From positions 2,914,001 through 2,978,000 of the forward strand of contig BCIA01000003.1 in NCBI GenBank assembly GCA_001599815.1: a stretch of 64,000 nucleotides of DNA, in the 5' to 3' direction. This document shows, one piece after another, positions 42,000 through 53,485 of this stretch (positions within the stretch are counted from its first letter, which is position 1; the number at the start of each line of letters is the position of its first letter). The stretch comes from Furcasterigmium furcatum (taxonomy: Eukaryota > Ascomycota > Sordariomycetes > Glomerellales > Plectosphaerellaceae). The translations under genes were made by a program, and so were the position numbers. Under the pieces are notes generated by a model that saw nothing but the letters and a program-made list of their open reading frames with translations, made no database searches and was not told the origin of the DNA.

Positions 42000-44530
42000 A
42001 CGGGTTGGCAAGGCGGATGTCATCACGGGTCATGCTCTAAGATATAGAGATATCATTTATTAGCGAACCAACACACTTGTACGATGCCCTGCCTCTTTAT
42101 CTCGGGGTCTTCTGTTGCTCCTGTGTTCTGTGGAAGTCAGTCTAGTCTCGAGGCGGCTCACATCGTCAATGACGGTTCTCTCGAGTCAACCATATCACAG
42201 GGGATTTCTGGCGGCATCGCATTGTCCAAGGTGCCCAAGGCAATGGTATTCACGGCAGCCTCAGTGCTTGTTGCTCGCTGCATTGCATAGTCACTTTCGA
42301 CTTATCGCACCTGATTCACGTGTAAAAATGCACCAAATAAGACACTGGACGGACCGCACCACCCACCTCGCCGGCTGTCTTACGCCTTCTATCCGGAATC
42401 CATGTTCTCGCGTATCTCAGAAAGGATGAGATCCAGACAGCGCAGTTCTTTTTGGGCTTCCAATCTTAATCGTCCAATATTCATGTGGTTAGAGTGGCCT
42501 TGGCGCAAGCCAATAGACGGTTGACGGCGCTTTGATCGCCGGGCATCCAAACCACAAGGCGCGAGCTAACGGCTCGAACTTGCGGCCGTCGCACGGTCCG
42601 TGGCGATCTTGGGCGTTGGTCGGTTCTGAATCAGTGGACGCGGTTTGGTTTCTTGCGATGCGACTCCAGCGGTGGCGATGGAGTCCAACCGCGAGGGAGA
42701 GTTTCTTGGGTCGCAGGAACGCGTGGTCAGTGTGTTTGCTGCACGTTGATTTTGGCAAAATGGCAGATGCATGTCCATACGAGGTGTGATGGCCTTGGAG
42801 GTACTTGTAGGGAAAAGGGGCTATTTTTGCACTGACGGGACTGACGTGAAGAGTGACATCCCGCGCCGAGAGGACGTGCCAGGGAGAAAACGTGACCGTG
42901 CTGGTGGTCACTTAAGATCCCTGTCCGGCCCGAGAAGTTGGTGATCACCGCCGCTGGGCTTTCAGCGGCGGCTCGGTGATCAACGGCACCCTTGAACAAA
43001 CGTTGCAATGGCGCAGGTGACAGTCAGGCAGCGCATCGTCCGACAACCTCATGTCACTTCACTCCTTGCTCACTGCAGATGACAGGAGCGCGACTGGCGC
43101 CTCAGGCGAGGCGGTGACATGTGCTCTGGCACGGGCCCCCGCGTCGACTCAGGGGCAGCCCGGCCAAGATGGCAAAACGGGGGAACGTGCGTGCGCCGCT
43201 GAAGGGCGAGGAGAGACAATATCACGGACCGTGATATCGGGCTCATTTCGCGGCGGTGAGCTATTGATCGTAGTGGTGATAGTGATCGTCATATGTTTGT
43301 CTCGCGCCTTCATGCTTTATGCGTTATCAGAGCAGTAAACACCTCCCAAACCCTCGCGATGATTCCGCGACGCTTCGGTCTCGTCATCCTTCGCGCGCGT
43401 GCTTCTCTGTCAGGAGGACTCGCCCGAAAGAGGCATCGAACCGACCAAGCCGAGCTTACCCCTGAAGACGTGCAGCCGGGGTGTGCCCTGAAGCGGTAAG
43501 GGGCGAACGTGGCAGCGTTGTCGGCGGGGGTCTGGCGGCCCCTTGCATCGGGCCCCTGATTCGGCAGGAAAAGGGGGAGGACCCCTGTCGGGGCTGTTCC
43601 TCTGCGGGCCGCTGGTAATGTTTCGAGATGCTGGGTGGCCCTGGGAGTGGTGTTTTGGTCCTTCGGTCATTCCAAGTGGCGGTCAGCGAGGGAATAGCAT
43701 CGTAGACTGGATAGCATCACCATTGGACCTGAGGTCAGGCACTAACCAGATGGCTGCCGGTGTCTGGAAGCTGAGGTCATGGTCTAAACCTCCCGTCGGT
43801 AACGAGCCCTGAAGCCCCCAAAGCCAGCTGCATGCAGTGCGGTGCCTGAGTTCCGGTAAGTGTCCATTCGCTAGCGCGACCGCTGGAACATGAGCGACGG
43901 GGCACCTGCATCGTGGCCCCATTGGGCCGGGCGTCCTGCGCGGGTGGAGAGCTGCCCGAGACTGCCCCGTGCGGACACATTCCAATCCTTCCATTTCATC
44001 TCTCGGCCTTCCATCTACTGAACAACACAGCACAGCACAATCAACCAGCCGCCCGACGCCGGGTCATTGCTGTGGCTCTGTGCTCCTCTTTTCGTTTCTC
44101 AGGTACCTTCGTTTGCCCTCTTCAGCTACTTGTAGCATCGCCGCCAGACAGAGTCCGAATACTTACGCGCCCGACTTCGTGAACGCCACGACCTCACCCA
44201 CCCAATTCAGCGAGACAGGGCGCTTGTTCAGCTGAAAAGAAAGCTGCCCCTGGTCAATTGAGCTGGAGTCAACGCCTCTTTCCTACTTGGGCATCCGTGT
44301 CTGTCTCTCTGTCTTGTCTGGTGCTGGAGTCCTGGACACAAAGTGGCCCCGGCCAGCCAGTGCAACGGCCACCATACTCGCCGCGCACGCTGCCTGTCGC
44401 ACAACTCTCCCCGTCGCTGGAACTCGGTGCGACATTGCTGCTCATCTTCATTTTGGTCTGCTCAAACGCGACCCCTGCTGTCCTCTACCGCGGTGGCCCG
44501 TGAAATGAGACAGACGACCCTTCGCTGAAC
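42000..44530. other. 2.5 kb intergenic region and Sec7-PH leader
   Basis: No protein-like ORF or RNA gene could be supported. From about 43980 to 44530 the plus strand is C/T-rich and probably forms the long 5' leader of the Arf GEF gene; it contains several short upstream ATGs. Confidence 0.45.
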
Positions 44531-47500
44531 ATGGCTTCCACCGACTCCCAGGGTCAACGACGACGACGCCGTCCCGACCTCAACATCGACACCACACCCC
44601 CGAGCACATCCCACAAGCCGCCACGGGACGCTGCAGTCCCCGTCACTCCGCCGAGCAAAAGCAAGCCGCCGCCGCTGCCCACATCATCCAAGGGCGCCAA
44701 CCCAAAGACAGCGGCCGCCCGGGCGCTTGCCGTGCCCTCCTCTACCCACAATGCCCAAGACTCCTTTCTAGACGCCGCCACGCCAGTTGACGCAGATATG
44801 TCGAACAAGGAAAACGACATTCCCGTCTACTCCCACCCGAGGGACTCCCACGACCTGTCCCTACCCGCGAGGAATGTTACACGGGACTCGCTAATGGCCA
44901 ACATGCTCATGTCCCTCGACCAGTTCTCCTCCCTGAGCTCCGCCCCGGGTGGTGGCCATTTCGGTGCTCCCGCCAGCAGGTCCAACATGTTTGATGAGTC
45001 TTCCTCACAGGCCTACCCGTACGACGCTGAGGAGGACGGCCTCTCGCGCGCCATCGCCCGCCAGGACAGGCGCAACGGACACGGCCACGGCCACGGCTAC
45101 TCGTACAGCTCCGACTACGACATTGCCGACGACTCGAGCAGATATTCCAGCCAGCAGTCCCGCGGCAGGAGAAGCAACAGCAGCTCCAACTTCCAGAGCA
45201 ACCTCGGCCGTATCAACAGCATGCGAGAGTCTGTCCGGGGTCCCACGGCCGGCCCTCGCCCTCCCCACTCCCGCGGCGGCGGAAAGGGGAGCAAGAGCAG
45301 TAGTACAAACAGCATCGACGCTGGCTACGCCCAGGTATTGGGCAGCCAGCGGTGGGCGCACGGCTTTGGCGGTCGATCCTCCAGCTTCGACCAGGGCGCC
45401 CAACGACCGCACATCCCGCAATCAGCCTCGCAACCCACGGGCGGTTGGCAGATCGACTTCTCCAACACCTTCCTCGACGACTACGACGCCGCTCCCACTC
45501 CGACCGTGCCTGGCGGGCCACGACGCTTCCCGCCCATGACCTCCCCTACCGGCCCGACAATCCCCCTTCCTCCTCCCGAGCCCGAGGCTCGGGAGCCGAT
45601 CATCGAGCACAAACGGTCCTCCCGTTCCCTCAAGAGCGCGCCCGTCAGCCGACGGGGCGACTCCAAACACTCCATACCCAGAGAGAACGCGGCGTCCTCC
45701 CAGAAGACAACTCCGTTTGCCCTCGACACGTCGGCCCCGGCGCCACACGTCGGCTACGAAAAGACAAAGGAGTCCGTGCAGCCTCCGACACAACCCGCGT
45801 CACAGCCAAAGGAGCGCCAGGGATTCTTCAGACGAGTTTTCGGAGGCGGTCTGTCGAGGAGCAACAACGCATCAAACAGTACCGTCGACAGCCGGAACCC
45901 TTCTGTCGCCGCGCCTGTGGACCCCGATGATCGGGCGAGTCAGGGCAAGTCTCAGTCCACGCCACCCTCGAGGGACACGTCCTCGTCGCATTCCCACCAC
46001 AATGTCTTGCAGAAAAAACCATCTTCATTCTTCCGCCGGAGGAAGAAGTCCGTCGCCGAGGAAGTGCCACCTATTCCTGTCGCCAGCAATGAGCCGCCGC
46101 TGCCCCTCGCGGCACCCCAGTTCCAGATCCCCCACGGCATGGAGAAGCTCAACGCAAAGGCCGAGCCCAGCCCGGTCAGCAGCTTGCGGAAGGTTATGAG
46201 CCCATACCTCAAGAACAGCAATTCGGGCCCGGGGACGCCCCAGAAGGCCGCCGCTCCCGTGCAGTTCGAGACCTACGAGACCCCGATGAAACCCACCGAC
46301 GACGACGAAGCCCGCGAATACAAGCGATCCTTCTCGCCCGACTATGAGCCGAGCCCGAACGCGAAGATCCGCGAGGTCCAACCCGACCCCCAGGGCGAAG
46401 ACAAGGCGGAGGGAGGCAACAGGATGAATACGCCAACGAGACCGCCCCCCGAGGTGCCCCGATCGTCTGCCAAGAGAAACGATTCGTTCCTGAACCTGGA
46501 CGGATCCGACGATAATGATGTGGACGGAGAGGCAGCTGCCGTTGCGCAGGCTGCCAACGACCGGTCGAGGAAGCCGAGCAAAGCCTCCCTCCTTGTACCG
46601 TCCGAGTCTCGCGAGGCAAGCACCGAGCGCTCCAAGGCGCCGGCAGATGTCCAGGACCCTGAGGATTTGGAGGCTGACCCGAAGAGGACCACGCTCATCC
46701 TGCCCATTGAAGGCACGACGCGGGCGGCCAGCCTGGTCTCGGAGTCTACAGGCACTGATTACAAGTCGGCGGTGCAGACACCGAGCGTCACGGTCGAGGA
46801 TAGCTCCAAGGGTCTGGGGGCCAAGCCGCTGGACGAGCCAGAGTTTGTTGTTGGTGATCCCACTGACGACGACCGCCAGAAGGCGCAGAGAATCTTTGAC
46901 GGCAATGAAGATTTCATCCAGAAGGAGAAGGCCGCTGCGTGGATGGGCGAGGAGGGCCTTGTCAGGCAGCGGACACTCCAAGCGTACATGGAGCTGTACG
47001 ATTTCGGAGGCAAGAGCGTCGTCCAGTCCCTCCGCCAGGTCTGCGAGCGGCTCGTTTTCAAGGCAGAGACGCAGCAGGTGGATCGCATCCTGGTCGCCTT
47101 CTCTAAGAGGTGGTGCGACTGCAATCCCAAGCACGGCTTCAAGGCATCCGGTGAGTTGGAGAGAGCCAGCCAGCCCCTGGATATCATCACGAACGCTAAC
47201 ATTTTCACAGATGTGATCCACACGATCTGCTACTCCATCATGTTGCTTAACACCGATCTCCACGTGGCGGACATCGAGCACAAGATGACACGGAGTCAGT
47301 TCATCAAGAACACCACAACGACGATCCAGCAGGCGTTGGCCGAGTCCGCACCAGACCTGTTCAACCGGCCCGGCATGCTCTCGGACAAGAACGGCTCGCT
47401 CTTAAGCGAAGATGTCAGACCGTCAGTCGACGAGCGATCGAACCGCTTCTCATTCTTGCCCGCCCCGAAACGTGACCACAGCGCCGACCACGCCGACGGG

Positions 47501-49210
47501 GCGACCGTGGACGACTGCGGGCCTCTGGTCAAAGCCCCCTTCGATGGACCAATGCGTGCCTGGGAGCTCCAGGTCGAAATTGTGCTCAAAGACATCTACG
47601 CATCGATTCGAGATGAGCGGCTGCCCCTGTTCGGCGCTGAGCCGTCCCGAAACCCGGGCCCGGCCCCTCAGGGCCTCTCTGTGATGGGCATGCTGAAACG
47701 GACGCCCAGCGTTCTGAGCAAGGCGCCCTCGGAAACCCAGTCGTCGATCCGCGGCCGAGTCGCCGAATCGACGCGTGCTGGTGCCAACCGCTTCGTGTCG
47801 AAGAGCAGGTCTCGCCCGCGCCTTAACAACAACGGATTCTCGTCCTCGCGCACCAGCTTTGACGATAACAACTCCCTCTGGAGCCCGGCTGCGTCGTCCG
47901 CGGCATGGAGCAGGTACTCGCTGGGTAGGACCCAGACATCCATGTCCATGGACTCGTTCGGCGCGCCTCTTGCTGGCTCAGACTTCCAGCAATCGATCGG
48001 CTTTGCGAATGCGCTCAGCCAGGCCATCATTCGAGACGATGCGTCCGGCATGGGGGTGGCGCCGTCGATTATGAGCGACGAGGGCCACGTGCCCCTGCTC
48101 GAGGATGAGTCCCTGGAGCTTGCTGGTCCCCCATGGGTCAAGGAGGGAAAGATCACCCACAAGCACCACCTCGACGGCGTGAACAGCAAGGCTAAGGACA
48201 GGAACTGGCACGAGGTGTTTGCCGTCATCCAAAAGGGGCAGATGAGCCTCTTTTCCTTCTCGGCTAGCAAGTCGCTCGGCCGCAAGAGCAAGGCCGCACG
48301 TAACGCGAAGAAGGCCCCTGTGCTTGTCGGCGGCGGCAACTGGCAGGACAATGCCACGAATCTCGGCACGTTCAGCTTGAGGCAGACTCTGGCGTCTGCC
48401 CTACCCTCGCCTGGCTATTCCAGGGCGCGCCCGCACGTCTGGGCACTCAGCCTCCCCACCGGCGCCGTCCACCTGTTCCAAGTCGGCACCCCTGAGATTA
48501 TCAAGGAGTTCGTGACCACGGCCAACTACTGGAGCGCCAGGCTCAGCACACACCCTCTGGTCGGTGGCATTAGCAACATCGAGTATGGCTGGAGCGAGGC
48601 CTGTATTAACAACGCGCTCGTCAGCGCCATCAACGAGTCGACCTCCGGCGGGACGAACGGCCGTACCTCCCGCCCCGGCAGCAGCACCGCCACCACCCAT
48701 CCGCCGCCCGCGTCCCAGGGGCGCGCCAGCATGCAGAGCAGCCGCAGCTTCCGCTCCGCGTCGTTCGACTACGCCATGGGCAGCAGCGGGCCCTACGGTA
48801 GCGCCACGCGCGGCAAGCTGCCGGGCGACCGCATCAACATCTCGGAGTGGTCGCCGCCGACGCAGAGCATGCGGCCGTCAAACATGGCCGAGGCGGAGCA
48901 GCTCGCGACGCTCCTCGCGTACGTCCGCGGCATCGAGGACGAGCTGCAGACGCACAACCGGCTGCGCAGCCCCATGCTGCTCGCGTTCACGCCGCGCGGG
49001 GCAAACGCCAACAAGGCCATGGCCAACTGGGAGCGCAAGAGCGCCTACCTGCTCCGCGAGATTGTCAAGTTCCGCACGTACGTCGACTGCCTCCAGCAGG
49101 CGGAGACGCGGCGGGAGGAGATCTACGCGGAGAGAGATCTCGCGCGCCGCGCTGCGAGGGGGGAGCTGAGCGAGGGCGAGGTCGAGGCAGATGCCACGCT
49201 GAGGGCGTGA
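44531..49210 (+). CDS. Sec7-PH Arf guanine-nucleotide exchange factor (Syt1/EFA6-like)
   Basis: Two exons (44531-47150 and 47211-49210) give 1539 aa. The 60-nt intron has no stop and keeps frame, so an unspliced reading would be 1559 aa. It must be removed because it interrupts the Sec7 helix leading to DVIHTICYSIMLLNTDLH. Residues 1-770 are low-complexity, rich in Ser, Pro and Arg. The Sec7 domain spans about 780-950, with the catalytic glutamic finger in FKAETQQVDRIL; the usual GE is AE here but the Glu is kept. A PH domain follows at about 1178-1310 (HEVFAVIQKGQMSLFSF), then a C-terminal coiled coil (about 1430-1530). Proteins of this layout activate Arf-family GTPases at Golgi or plasma membrane. 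Which yeast GEF is the true orthologue is uncertain. Confidence 0.88.
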   Translation: MASTDSQGQRRRRRPDLNIDTTPPSTSHKPPRDAAVPVTPPSKSKPPPLPTSSKGANPKTAAARALAVPSSTHNAQDSFLDAATPVDADMSNKENDIPVYSHPRDSHDLSLPARNVTRDSLMANMLMSLDQFSSLSSAPGGGHFGAPASRSNMFDESSSQAYPYDAEEDGLSRAIARQDRRNGHGHGHGYSYSSDYDIADDSSRYSSQQSRGRRSNSSSNFQSNLGRINSMRESVRGPTAGPRPPHSRGGGKGSKSSSTNSIDAGYAQVLGSQRWAHGFGGRSSSFDQGAQRPHIPQSASQPTGGWQIDFSNTFLDDYDAAPTPTVPGGPRRFPPMTSPTGPTIPLPPPEPEAREPIIEHKRSSRSLKSAPVSRRGDSKHSIPRENAASSQKTTPFALDTSAPAPHVGYEKTKESVQPPTQPASQPKERQGFFRRVFGGGLSRSNNASNSTVDSRNPSVAAPVDPDDRASQGKSQSTPPSRDTSSSHSHHNVLQKKPSSFFRRRKKSVAEEVPPIPVASNEPPLPLAAPQFQIPHGMEKLNAKAEPSPVSSLRKVMSPYLKNSNSGPGTPQKAAAPVQFETYETPMKPTDDDEAREYKRSFSPDYEPSPNAKIREVQPDPQGEDKAEGGNRMNTPTRPPPEVPRSSAKRNDSFLNLDGSDDNDVDGEAAAVAQAANDRSRKPSKASLLVPSESREASTERSKAPADVQDPEDLEADPKRTTLILPIEGTTRAASLVSESTGTDYKSAVQTPSVTVEDSSKGLGAKPLDEPEFVVGDPTDDDRQKAQRIFDGNEDFIQKEKAAAWMGEEGLVRQRTLQAYMELYDFGGKSVVQSLRQVCERLVFKAETQQVDRILVAFSKRWCDCNPKHGFKASGELERASQPLDIITNANIFTDVIHTICYSIMLLNTDLHVADIEHKMTRSQFIKNTTTTIQQALAESAPDLFNRPGMLSDKNGSLLSEDVRPSVDERSNRFSFLPAPKRDHSADHADGATVDDCGPLVKAPFDGPMRAWELQVEIVLKDIYASIRDERLPLFGAEPSRNPGPAPQGLSVMGMLKRTPSVLSKAPSETQSSIRGRVAESTRAGANRFVSKSRSRPRLNNNGFSSSRTSFDDNNSLWSPAASSAAWSRYSLGRTQTSMSMDSFGAPLAGSDFQQSIGFANALSQAIIRDDASGMGVAPSIMSDEGHVPLLEDESLELAGPPWVKEGKITHKHHLDGVNSKAKDRNWHEVFAVIQKGQMSLFSFSASKSLGRKSKAARNAKKAPVLVGGGNWQDNATNLGTFSLRQTLASALPSPGYSRARPHVWALSLPTGAVHLFQVGTPEIIKEFVTTANYWSARLSTHPLVGGISNIEYGWSEACINNALVSAINESTSGGTNGRTSRPGSSTATTHPPPASQGRASMQSSRSFRSASFDYAMGSSGPYGSATRGKLPGDRINISEWSPPTQSMRPSNMAEAEQLATLLAYVRGIEDELQTHNRLRSPMLLAFTPRGANANKAMANWERKSAYLLREIVKFRTYVDCLQQAETRREEIYAERDLARRAARGELSEGEVEADATLRA

Positions 49211-50803
49211 TATATCCTACGATGGAGGGTGTCCGGGGCTGCTACACATGCCCCCTGGAGCTGCGGAAGCTACTGTGCTCCCGCGGTTCTCACATTGATT
49301 TTTCTTTGTTCTTTCTATTCTCATGATGATGCATTGGGCGGGTTCGGATGACACGATGAGACGCATCGGCATACTCGGGAGGCGAGGTTTGCGTGGGAGA
49401 GGGCTTTTCGAGCCCCAAGGGGAACGGCGAAGACCCCTTGGGAAGCAAAAACTTAATACTTTGGGGGAAATCAGGGGCTGAAAAGATGGCCGGGACATGT
49501 ATTATTGATGATGATCCGAGTTTGATACCCAGGAGCAGCAAGCGGGCGGATGAATCGAATAATTTACGAATGATCTTGGACTACTGCACAGTGCCATGCC
49601 ATGCATGCGGCTGCCGTGCGTGCCACATGGATATGTCCCTGTCCGAGTGGTGTCATTTTTGACGGGATGGTCGTCAAGAGCCTCGGAAACTCGAGGCGGT
49701 GATGCCATCTTCGCGCAGAAAGGGATGAAGGTGTAAGGTCCCGGGGTCCTTTGGTGTCTCTCTTCTCGATATTCTTCCCAGAGCCCAGCCAATATGGGCT
49801 CAGTAAAGTGAATGCAGCACACGGGGATGTCCTCTGGCTACCATTAGGTTATAGGGGGTTGTTGCCTGACTGGTTTTCAATACGGCGTGATGGCTTAGCG
49901 GTTATACCGCTTGATACTGTTCACGTTCCCTGTGAGAGTCAGAGGGGAGTAGGCAAGGCTGATGCAATCGGCTAGTCGAACCCTTTTGCCATTCGGGTTC
50001 AAACCCTGTGCGGGTGACTTTTTTGCTTTATTTTTGTTTTTCGTCCTGACGTTGGTTGATACACGGCTGCACCTTTCGGTCAGCTTCGGTGTGTCAGGCA
50101 CCATCGTGCGAACCAACCACGGCGGCAAGGTCAAATCTATGTCAAGTGGAGTCTTTTTTGCCGCCGGGTCAGAGGTAGCCCCCGCATCTCCCAGAGAGGG
50201 TGCAGCAATAGGTTCAGCAATTAGAAGTCAATGAAGCACTATGCAGAGAGAAGAGAGGACGAGCAGAAGGGGCAGGGAATCACGCCCACTCAAACGACGA
50301 GTCCTTCGAGAAGGGCAAGAAGAAGAGAAAGAGACGGCGAGGAGGATGAGGTCGCCAGGCTTGCCTACAGGTATGAGTGCAAGAACATATAATTCAGAGG
50401 TCTGGTCGTGTTTAGCGGATGAAGTACGTTGAGATCAGGCAATATGGAGGCCCTTCTCCGGGCTCTCTGCAAGAGGCCCTGTCACGGTTGGCCTGACACC
50501 GAGGTGAAAGGCGACAGCCGTTCCTCCGCAGCACATCATGAAGGAATCCAGGCAAGCAAAAACATCCATTCTCATTACACCATATGCTCAAACGACTTCT
50601 ATTGTCTCTAAACATGTACATCGAAGCAGGCGGCCAGACGATGGGTGTCCAAGGGGCGGGCCCAGGTGACGCGAACTCCAGCGGCGCTGAGCTGTTCTCA
50701 ATCCAAGCCATCTAAGCGCCTGAAATGAAGGTATCTCTCGTTTCCCGATATGCATTGACAACGTGAAGAAATATCAAAAAAGTCCGAACCCTTGTCGCGG
50801 GCT
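49211..50803. other. Intergenic region with a tRNA-like unit
   Basis: This is the convergent 3' region of the Arf GEF gene (+) and the Crh gene (-). Other than the tRNA-like sequence near 49884-50024, no gene is supported. Confidence 0.45.
49884..50024 (+). ncRNA. tRNA-like Pol III unit, possibly a tRNA relic
   Basis: An A-box-like sequence (TGGCTTAGCGG, 49891-49901) is followed about 100 bp later by a B-box-like GGTTCAAACCC (49996-50006) and then a T6 run (50019-50024), the order expected of an internal Pol III promoter and terminator. The T-arm folds with one mismatch, but I could not pair a full acceptor stem, and the A-to-B spacing is too long for an intronless tRNA. It may be a tRNA relic, a tRNA with an intron, a SINE head or another small Pol III RNA. 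Confidence 0.3.
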
Positions 50804-52152
50804 TTACATCAGAAGAGCAAGGACGGACATGGCGGCGAGGCCGACGAAGAGGCTGGCCTCCTGGAGGGAGGAGGCAGCGCTCTCGGGGTTCTCGTCCTCG
50901 TCCTCGTCATCGCCCTCGGCGCCGTCGGAGGTGGGAGAAGAGGCGGGGCCAGAGCTGGTGGCGCTGCCGGTCTCGCTGGCAACCGAGGAGGACTCGACGG
51001 AGGAGGACTCAACGGCGGAGGAGCTGACCTCGGAGGAGGTGCTCTGTGACATGGTAAGCATGGGTGACAGTGGGACATATTTGATACGGCAAAAACTTAC
51101 CTCGGCGCTAGAGGTGGAGGCAGAGGAGGAGACGGAGCTCGCGACGGAGGAAGAGCTGACGGTGGACGAGACGCTGGAGCTGGTCTCGCTGTTCATCTCG
51201 TGGTTGTTGACGGGAGGGAAGTCGGAGTTGGGGAAGCCGACCTGCTTGCCGCCGGTGACCTTGATGCTCTCCCAGGTGCCCTTCCTGTTGGTGAACTCGT
51301 ACTTGGTGGCGCCCTCGTATCCACCGGCATAGTCGATGACCTGGAGGCGGCGGTAGTAGGCGTTGAAGGGAGCCTTGGACCACTCGGCAAGACCGCCGGC
51401 CCAGTCGATGGTGCCCTGCTCCTCACCCTTGCCACCGACCCAGGTGCCGATGCGAAGCTGGGAGGGAGTCTGGGGGAAAACACCGGCGGAGGGGAGAGCC
51501 TCACGGACGACGTTGCCGTCGATGGTGAAGACGATCTTCTCGGGGGTCCAGTCGATGGCGTAGGTGTGGAACTCGTCCATGGCGTTGAAGGGGAGCTCGT
51601 GGAACTGGCCGTGGGTGTAGTCCTCCTTGCCGTCCTTGAACATGTTGGTCTGGACGTGGTTCTGGTCGTTGCCGACGAACTCCCAGTCGATCTCGTCGAG
51701 CGAGTCGGACTGGAGGACGATGGAGGTGATGATGCCGGCACCGGGGGCGGCGCGGAGCTCGACCTCGACGTGTCCGAAGAAGAGATAGTTCTTGGAGACC
51801 AGGAGGGGGGCGTGGCGCTCCTCGTAGATGCTCATCTCCATGCCACCGTCCTTGTCGAAGGTGAGCTGGTCGTACTTGGTATCATACTTGATACCGCCGT
51901 CGACAACGAAGAAGTCCTCAATGTCGCTGACGCTGGACAGCTCGCGGAAGTTGAGGTCGTCCTCGCCGCCGAAGGCAGGGTTCGGGGGGCACTCTGAAGA
52001 GCAGGTCAGTATGACTTGACGGCGGCATCATGGTCCATGTCCGGATGGATCTCACTGTCGCCCGCGACGGGGTTGCAGAGGGAGTGGGTCTGAGCCTTGG
52101 TGACGGAAGCAAAGGCCAGGGCAAAGGCCACGCTCTTCATGTTGGCGTACAT
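50804..52152 (-). CDS. GPI-anchored Crh-type chitin-glucan transglycosylase (GH16)
   Basis: Three exons (52152-52056, 51993-51101, 51043-50804) give 409 aa; a second ATG at 52140 would drop four residues. Residues 1-20 form a signal peptide. After the first join the sequence reads CPPNPA, the usual Crh N-terminus. The GH16 catalytic motif is DEIDWE (about residues 132-137) and is intact. From about residue 290 the protein is a Ser/Thr/Val/Glu-rich stalk and ends in a hydrophobic GPI-attachment signal (LFVGLAAMSVLALLM). Crh1/Utr2 enzymes cross-link chitin to beta-glucans in the fungal cell wall. The second intron is 57 nt, in frame and stop-free, so an alternative protein with 19 extra residues in the stalk is possible. 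Confidence 0.93.
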
Positions 52153-53485
52153 CTTGACGGATAGACAGATGGATGGTTCGAATTACAGACGAATATGCGG
52201 ATTAGTCGAAGAGGTAGAAAATGGCGCGCGAGGCAATAATGACAGTTGGTTGACAGAGAGCGGCGGAGCGAACGAGTGATCTCCGGCGTCGTCGAGTGAA
52301 AGAGAGGTGTGAGAAGCGGAGGATGAGGCGCAGCGGCGGCGGCGACGGCTGGTTGATGCTATTCACGACCAAAAGACAGAAGGAAGAAGAGACGACGTTG
52401 AGAATGGCAGCGGGCGTCGAGGCGGGAAAAGGGCCAGCGGGCGAGCAGGGGTCCCTGGCTCCCTCGCGCTCGGTGACCGAAAACAATGGCAACGTGAGAA
52501 AACCCAAGAACCCAAGACCAAAGGGGGTCTTGGGGGGGCGCCAACACGAGAGAACCCAAGACTCCAGCGTCGAATTAGGTATGCGCCAAGAGGAACTCCG
52601 CCGCACCTTCCCTTGGACGACGAGAGCGTCAGTTGGTCAGGCAGGAAGGAAGGGACTGGCTGACTGGCGACTGAGCCTCCCGTCCCTGTTTCATCCTGAG
52701 GGAAGGAGCCGCCGGGCCTCTAGAGCCCTGAGGAGGCATAATAAACAGACCAAAGCGTCCGCTGATTCACATACATTCCAACCCGCAGGGGAAACCGCGT
52801 TCAAGCTGTGCCTGCCCGAGGGCAGACAGACAGGCGGGTGGAATCCCGTGACCAACGCCCTCGGACAGTGTCCGGCAGGAATGGAATTCGGATTTGCTTC
52901 CAACCTCTCCTCACCTCCGTCATCATCATTAAACCACCCCTCGGTTCTCTGCGGCACCCTCAAAACAGGGGGCGCCGAGCAGAAGAAGAAATTCGAGCAA
53001 AATGCGCAATGCAGGGCGCAATTTCCCCGGCCCAATACCCAGAAGCCACCAGCACCGCCAAGACCGCGGAGAGAATGCCAAGTTGCCAACCATCCCGCCT
53101 GATTGGCCTTCGCCGGGTCCCTCAGATCGCGCGTCTCCAGATGAACAGGGGGCGGCCGGTTGGGCGGAGCCAAGGAGCCAAACACGGGCGGCGCAGGGGG
53201 CCTGACAGCTCGTCTCACCTCCGCGGGAATGAGATGCTCGATGGCCTGATGAGACTACCAGTGCGGGTGGTGGGCAGTCGGCGCGCGATGCAACCGCCTT
53301 CTCGATTTCCTTCTAGAATATGAAGCCATCGCCTAACGCCGAAAAGGATGCCAAGGCCCGGATCTCAAAGTATCAACGCTCATCAACATGTCTTAGGCCC
53401 TCCGCCGTCGATGCCCTCGTCTACGTTCATATGTACTCGAACAGGCCGACCATCCCTCGCAAACGCCCCCGTCGGAAATGGCTGG
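52153..53485. other. Intergenic region upstream of Crh gene
   Basis: Long ORFs on both strands overlap here (for example 52296-53102 and 53218-52691), but none has a recognisable domain or a consistent coding bias. I treat the region as the Crh promoter and leader plus the 3' flank of the membrane-protein gene. Confidence 0.4.

Noticed and set aside
46025..47281. 418-codon minus-strand ORF inside the Arf GEF gene
   Set aside because: It is antisense to a clear Sec7 domain gene and has no recognisable motifs.
52296..53102. 268-codon ORF upstream of the Crh gene
   Set aside because: It has low-complexity Gly/Arg/Glu content and overlaps an equally long antisense ORF.
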